In this document: one piece after another, positions 59,940 through 64,000 of the stretch
Layout: each line of letters opens with the position of its first letter
Position numbering within the stretch: position 1 is the first letter of the stretch
Assembly: GCA_029560585.1 (NCBI GenBank)
Contig: JAKQKQ010000246.1
Span: 1 to 64,000, forward strand
Direction: 5' to 3'
Length of the DNA: 64,000 nt
Origin: Verrucomicrobiota bacterium
Lineage (GTDB): Bacteria; Verrucomicrobiota; Verrucomicrobiia; JADLBR01
Notes under the pieces: model-generated
What the model was told of the DNA's origin: nothing
The model's database searches: none
What the model saw: only the letters and a program-made list of their open reading frames with translations
Position numbers and translations under genes: made by a program

Positions 59940-61010
59940 TCACTGCCTCTCGCGCCTCAAGAATCCGAGGATCGCGGGCGGAATATCCTCCATTCGGGTC
60001 CCGAGGGCAAGCACCCGCGCGGGCACGCGCGCGGCCAGGGAGGCGAGTCTGCGGAAGGCCGCGGCATCGGCGCCGGGTTGTTGGGCAAGGGTGTTGGGCG
60101 CGAGGCGCCGAAGGGCCTCGGCACGCGAACAGGGCCGGACCTCCGTGTGGGGCGCCCCGGTTATCTCGGGGACAAAGATCGCGCGGATGGGACATTCGAA
60201 CAGGATGCTATCCGGCGCAACCTCCCCCACGAAAATCGTGGGCTTCTCACGATCAAGGCTATGGGGGTTTGCGACCCATTCCCGGACATGGGGCAATCGA
60301 TCCAATCCTTCCGGCCGCAGTTTTGCGGTCGAATAGAGCGCCATGACGTGCGGCTCGGGCCCGCCAGAGACGACACAGTAATCATCGGCCAGGAAACCCA
60401 GCGGCCCACCGATGCATGCCGCGGCCGTGGTGGATTTTCCAGAACCGCCCGCACCCACGACGAGAATGCCGCCGGAGGGAAGGCCGAGCGCCGCCGCATG
60501 GACGATCTGAAATCCCCGTGAGGCAAGCCACGGCCCGAGGGAGGCCCGGAGCGGGGCCGCCGTCTCGTAATAGGGAATCTCTTCGGCGTCCAGCGCGTAA
60601 ACGATCGCCTCACCATTCGGGATATCCAAGAGGCTGAGCAGGCCCCCGTCCGCCTGAAATAGCGCCGAGCATCGTCCGCCATGATAGCCCTGGATGGCCC
60701 CGTGCCGCAGGTAGGCCTCCCGCCGCCACTCGGGCGGGGGTAAAGGACGGCCGGTGGATCGCCCGTCCCAAAGCCGCACCGTCAAATCCGGCGGGGAATG
60801 TTCGGCAGTTGTCTCGAGATGCGCCAATGCCCTTGCCAGCCGGGGCACGAGCGCCCCGTTGGCAAACCGGAGAAGGATGTTCCCTCCAGCCAACCGCAAT
60901 CGTCGCTCGACCGGATCCTCCGACTTGCGCGCGACACAATCGAAGATCTCCCGCGCCAGCTGAAAATACTCGAGCACCGCCGCGGGTGCCGGCTCGCGGC
61001 CCGAAGTCAT
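59940..61010 (-). CDS. HPr-kinase-like ATPase of RiPP-associated type
   Basis: 356 aa from the ATG at 61010 (MTSGREPAPAAVLEYFQLAR). Walker A GAGGSGKST at 186-194, FLADDY (about 207-212) as Walker B-like acidic pair, and HAAALGLPSG before the loop, as in HprK-type kinases linked to lasso and related peptides. The N-terminal 160 residues have no known fold. It starts 4 bases after the PqqD-like stop. Such kinases phosphorylate peptide Ser residues or act in peptide tailoring; the substrate here is unknown. Confidence 0.7.
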   Translation of the reverse strand: MTSGREPAPAAVLEYFQLAREIFDCVARKSEDPVERRLRLAGGNILLRFANGALVPRLARALAHLETTAEHSPPDLTVRLWDGRSTGRPLPPPEWRREAYLRHGAIQGYHGGRCSALFQADGGLLSLLDIPNGEAIVYALDAEEIPYYETAAPLRASLGPWLASRGFQIVHAAALGLPSGGILVVGAGGSGKSTTAAACIGGPLGFLADDYCVVSGGPEPHVMALYSTAKLRPEGLDRLPHVREWVANPHSLDREKPTIFVGEVAPDSILFECPIRAIFVPEITGAPHTEVRPCSRAEALRRLAPNTLAQQPGADAAAFRRLASLAARVPARVLALGTRMEDIPPAILGFLRRERQ

Positions 61011-61014
61011 GGGA

Positions 61015-61443
61015 TCAGGCGACCGGATCCGGCCTGCGGCTCGGCCAGCCGAACTCATCGACGTCGTGCAAGGGATCCGCCATCAATAGCTCCTGCATGT
61101 CTGAAAACTTCTGCATGACAGGCGTGCCAAAATCCGCCGCCTCCGGCGCCTCGGCCTCGTCACCGCCCCTGACGTCCTCCTCCGTCGCTACGATCAGGCC
61201 CGCGGCAGCAAGTTCCCCGATGAAATCGGCGGCGCGCTGTCGGGCCCCGGAATCCCGGAGTCCCAGACGCGCCCAGACTTGGGCCACCGAGGCCCCCTTG
61301 GCCACCGCGGCCCAGATGAGTGCCGCGGGCCCCACCATGCTGTAGTAGTCGCCCGTGTCAAAATCGACGACCACCACCTCCCCATCGATGGTCTCGTGGC
61401 ACACCGCCGGCTCGTTCACTCGCAAAAGACAGTCCGTTCTCAT
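61015..61443 (-). CDS. PqqD-family protein with conserved C-terminal peptide-like tail
   Basis: 142 aa. Residues 1-90 have the PqqD/RRE outline: CHETIDGEVVVVDFDTGDYY, AALIWAAVAKGASVAQVWAR, ELAAAGLIVATEED. PqqD domains bind leader peptides. The C-terminal tail FSDMQELLMADPLHDVDEFG followed by WP matches a tail I recall in other PqqD-like proteins. It is not part of the fold and could itself be a modified substrate. First gene of the leftward unit. Confidence 0.75.
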   Translation of the reverse strand: MRTDCLLRVNEPAVCHETIDGEVVVVDFDTGDYYSMVGPAALIWAAVAKGASVAQVWARLGLRDSGARQRAADFIGELAAAGLIVATEEDVRGGDEAEAPEAADFGTPVMQKFSDMQELLMADPLHDVDEFGWPSRRPDPVA

Positions 61444-61603
61444 TCCGACCGATTGATTTTAGCCCACCTTTGGGATGCAGCCACTGCTTTCCCCAATTTT
61501 TCGCTATTGCCTGAGACGTCCCAGCCTCGGCCATTGCCTGGCGCCAGGGCATGGGGCTGCCGGCCTTTTCAAAGTCCGGGGCGATGCTAGAAGGCTTCAC
61601 CCC

Positions 61604-62809
61604 ATGGATTCCGCGCCAAAGCATCCCACGTTCCTGCCGGATGCGTCCCAGAAGCTGTTGCTCGAGGCCGCACTGTGGGACGGGGAGGCCGGGCTTGAGG
61701 CATGGAGGCACTGGCGCGGGAACAACCGGATCGAGACATGCGACCAAGGCTCCCAGAGGCTGGCGCCCTTGCTGTATCACAACCTTCGGCGCAACGGGTG
61801 GAACGGCCCAGAAATGGCCGTGTTGAAAGGAACTTTTCGCAAGACGTGGGTGCACAACGAGCGCCTCGCCCAGATGGTGGCGCCGCTGTTCTGGGCATGG
61901 CATGACCTCGGCACCAGCGTGGCCCTCCTCAAAGGCGCCGCCCTCGCGCTGAAGTACTATCCCCATAAGGGGGCACGGCCGATGGATGATCTGGATGTCT
62001 TGGTGCCCATCGGCCACATCAACGCTGCCATGGCGGCATTCCATCAGGGCAAGTGGACCAGCGCGAAGGGCCACCCAGTGCCAAAGGCCTTCGACACGGG
62101 CCACCTGCAACGAAAACGCACGCAGCGCCTCGCCAACCAGAATGGGCTGGAACTGGAATTGCACTGGTACCTGCTGGAACAGGGGCGCTGGGCCGGTGCC
62201 GACGAAGCCGTATGGCGCCACGCGCAGCCTATCCTGATCCGCGATGCGCCAGCCCTCGTGCCCGGCCCGGAACATCTCCTGACCCACGTCCTTGTCCATG
62301 GCGCCGAGTGGAACGCCGTGCCCCCGATCCGCTGGGTCGCCGATGCCCTGATGATCCTTCGCTCGGCCGGTGGGTCGTTCGATTGGGGCCTGCTTTTGGA
62401 GGAAATGCGCGCCCGGCGCATCGCGCTGCCGATCCGCGCCTGCCTGAGTTTTCTTCACGGGGCCATGGGCGCCGATATCCCGGGACCGGTGATCGAGGCG
62501 CTGGAGGCCGAAAAGCCCTCGCCGGCCGAGCGGCTGGAATTCCGCATGATGGATTTGCCCAAGGCAGAGCGCTCCCCCTGGCGCATGCTGTGGCTGCGCC
62601 ACCTGCGGTTGAAGGGCCTGACGGCATCCCGCTCGTGGATCGCGCGCCTCGCGACGCTCCCGGATTCGCTGCGGCTCTTCTGGCGCCTGGATAGCCACTG
62701 GAAGGTGCCCCTCGCGGCGGCGGCATTCCTGTTCGGGCCCTCGGCCGGGGCACATTTCCTGTTGATCCTGCGCCGCAAGAAACAGCGCAAAGACCGCCCT
62801 GCCCCTTGA
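61604..62809 (+). CDS. Nucleotidyltransferase-like protein (NTP_transf_5 type)
   Basis: 401 aa from the ATG at 61604 (MDSAPKHPTFLPDASQKLLL). Central GTSVALLKGAALALKYYPHK and ARPMDDLDVLVP (Gly-Ser-like loop replaced, DxD: DDLD) match uncharacterised nucleotidyltransferases of the PF14907 kind, often linked to lasso peptide operons. Then LELELHWYLLEQGRW. The divergent position from PqqD and kinase suggests a shared pathway. The upstream in-frame ATG at 61475 would extend over the divergent control region and is rejected. Confidence 0.7.
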   Translation: MDSAPKHPTFLPDASQKLLLEAALWDGEAGLEAWRHWRGNNRIETCDQGSQRLAPLLYHNLRRNGWNGPEMAVLKGTFRKTWVHNERLAQMVAPLFWAWHDLGTSVALLKGAALALKYYPHKGARPMDDLDVLVPIGHINAAMAAFHQGKWTSAKGHPVPKAFDTGHLQRKRTQRLANQNGLELELHWYLLEQGRWAGADEAVWRHAQPILIRDAPALVPGPEHLLTHVLVHGAEWNAVPPIRWVADALMILRSAGGSFDWGLLLEEMRARRIALPIRACLSFLHGAMGADIPGPVIEALEAEKPSPAERLEFRMMDLPKAERSPWRMLWLRHLRLKGLTASRSWIARLATLPDSLRLFWRLDSHWKVPLAAAAFLFGPSAGAHFLLILRRKKQRKDRPAP

Positions 62810-62856
62810 CACCGCAGCGCGTCGGCGATTACCTGTCATCGCACACAGGAGGCCCC

Positions 62857-63627
62857 ATGCAACATGAGAAACTCGAGCCCGGCCAACTGATCTTCCGAGA
62901 AGGACAAGAGGGGCACCACGCCTACCGAATCCTGTCCGGGCGCGTGCTCATATTCTTGGAAAAGGAAGGCGGCGAGCTTCCTCTCGCCGAGCTATCGCCC
63001 GGGGAAATCTTCGGCGAGATGGCCATCATGCAAGATCGACCGCGCTCGGCCAGCGCCCGCGCCCTCGAGACCACCGAGGTCGAGGTGCTCACCGACTACG
63101 CCTTCAACCATCTGATCCTCACCGAGCCCAAGAAACTGTTGCCCTACCTCGCGTCCTTCTTCGAGCGGCTCCGGCACGCCAACGAGCAACTCGCCCGTCT
63201 CGCCCGGCTCAGCCCCGCCGCCGCCCCCATCCGCCCCGCGGCCCCGGCGGGCCAAACCCCGCGCGCGCGGATCCAGACCGCCGCGGAACGAACCGCCGGT
63301 GAACCTGGCACCCTCGTCCCCAAATTCCCCTTCCGCATCGGCCGCGCCAGTCAGGGCGGCTATTTCAACGTCCTGTTCCCAAACGACTACACGATCCAAG
63401 ACAGCGAGCCCTACCAGGTCTCGCCGCACCAGTGCTCGATCGAAAGCCATGGCGGGGTCGTCGTGCTGCGCGACCGCGGCAGCCGGCACGGGACCATCGT
63501 CAACGGCAAGGCCATCGGCTCCGAGTTCGATCACTCCGACACGGACCTCCACATCGGCGACAACGAGATCATCCTCGGCAAGAAAGATAGCCCACATCGG
63601 CTCTGGGTTTCCGTCTGGCAGGAATGA
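62857..63627 (+). CDS. Cyclic-nucleotide-binding-like and FHA domain protein
   Basis: 256 aa, AGGAGG 5 bases before the ATG at 62857. Residues 1-115 are a cNMP-binding barrel (LEPGQLIFREGQEGHHAYRI, GEIFGEMAIMQDRPRSASA). A disordered Ala/Pro linker (about 120-155) joins an FHA domain (about 165-250: FRIGRASQGG, HQCSIESHGG, RDRGSRHGTIVNGK). FHA binds phosphothreonine. It may read kinase signals and second messengers. The gene follows the nucleotidyltransferase by 47 bases. Confidence 0.85.
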   Translation: MQHEKLEPGQLIFREGQEGHHAYRILSGRVLIFLEKEGGELPLAELSPGEIFGEMAIMQDRPRSASARALETTEVEVLTDYAFNHLILTEPKKLLPYLASFFERLRHANEQLARLARLSPAAAPIRPAAPAGQTPRARIQTAAERTAGEPGTLVPKFPFRIGRASQGGYFNVLFPNDYTIQDSEPYQVSPHQCSIESHGGVVVLRDRGSRHGTIVNGKAIGSEFDHSDTDLHIGDNEIILGKKDSPHRLWVSVWQE

Positions 63628-63702
63628 CGGGCCTCCGGTTCCGCCCCCAATTGGGCCAGGAGCCTGACGGAGTTCGTTTCTCGCCCCCACCCGGCGGGGA
63701 CG

Positions 63703-64000
63703 TCAGCGCGCGGCCCCCGCCTGGGGGACGGCGTCGAAAATCACGATCTGGAATGGCGCGAGCGCGCAGGAGAGCGGCCGTCCGGCCTCGGCGGTGAGCG
63801 CCGGATCGCGTGCGTCCTCGGCCCAGGGGCTCCTGAGCGAGTATTTCGTCGGCGCCCCAGTGGGCAACTCGAAGGCCGCCCCGACATCCAGCGGGAAATC
63901 ATGGGGCCGATCATCCGGGTTGCGCAGCATGACGGCGCCCTTCCTTCGCGACCACGAGGCATAGCCGTACGGCTCGAGCTTTGACGGATCGCCACCGATC
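63703..64000 (-). CDS. C-terminal fragment of secreted glycosidase/enterotoxin-like protein, partial
   Basis: The frame is open from the window edge to TGA at 63703 (99 codons). GGDPSKLEPYGYASWSRRKG, VMLRNPDDRPHDFPLDVG, FELPTGAPTKYSLRSPW and LAPFQIVIFDAVP read as the C-terminal beta-sandwich of PVC glycoside hydrolases or the enterotoxin-like family. The catalytic part lies outside the window. Confidence 0.6.
   Translation of the reverse strand, partial: IGGDPSKLEPYGYASWSRRKGAVMLRNPDDRPHDFPLDVGAAFELPTGAPTKYSLRSPWAEDARDPALTAEAGRPLSCALAPFQIVIFDAVPQAGAAR

Noticed and set aside
61475-61603. 43-residue N-terminal extension of the nucleotidyltransferase
   Set aside because: Translation is low-complexity and lies over the divergent promoter space; the 61604 ATG begins the recognisable protein.

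Overview
GC-rich window that looks like a chromosome segment of the PVC superphylum, most likely Verrucomicrobiota or a close relative. The reasons are the secreted sulfatase and beta-propeller genes, RCC1/Calx-beta/delta-60 repeat surface proteins, an RHS protein with an N-terminal C39-like domain, and dispersed palindromic repeats at gene ends. No rRNA, tRNA or CRISPR array was seen. The species cannot be named from this sequence alone.

Positions 1 to about 47.45 kb read as one large prophage, open at the left edge, with a tyrosine integrase at its right end (46129-47430). At 44.67-44.75 kb two small ribbon-helix-helix genes diverge from overlapping, operator-filled promoters, which looks like the lysis/lysogeny switch. 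From there a tightly overlapping leftward operon encodes a PD-(D/E)XK-type nuclease, a Sak4-like RecA ATPase, a DUF669 protein, an excisionase-like HTH protein, a DEAD/DEAH helicase, a primase/RepA-like ATPase, a repeat-rich small gene that may contain the replication origin, and late regulators. The leftward late operon (22946 to beyond position 1) holds a ParB / ParB-methyltransferase / HAD / CmoA-like cassette, both terminase subunits, a gpW-like connector, portal, S49 protease-scaffold fusion, capsid, decoration and tail genes including the tape measure. No lysis genes are visible; they may lie left of the window.

The prophage carries accessory DNA in four places. Three rightward morons sit between leftward head genes: a DUF2188 gene, an unknown 302-aa gene, and a coupled NdpA-like + RelA/SpoT-like pair that is a good candidate for an unrecognised defence or toxin-antitoxin system. 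A fourth block (23.3-36.4 kb) between early and late operons holds a RadC-family gene, a 1362-aa RCC1/TSP3 secreted protein, a 1691-aa RHS toxin whose AT-richer tip has a clan-CD-like His-Gly/Gly-Cys pattern with a membrane-anchored putative immunity gene, and a delta-60 repeat protein.

From 47.5 kb on the DNA looks chromosomal: two secreted propeller proteins with a Tat-exported glycosidase-like protein; a nitrilase, an ADPRibase-Mn-like phosphoesterase and a sulfatase; then a leftward PqqD / HPr-kinase-like / glycosyltransferase operon divergent from a nucleotidyltransferase and a cNMP-FHA protein. The last group resembles a RiPP- or glycan-tailoring locus. A truncated glycosidase/enterotoxin-like gene runs off the right edge.
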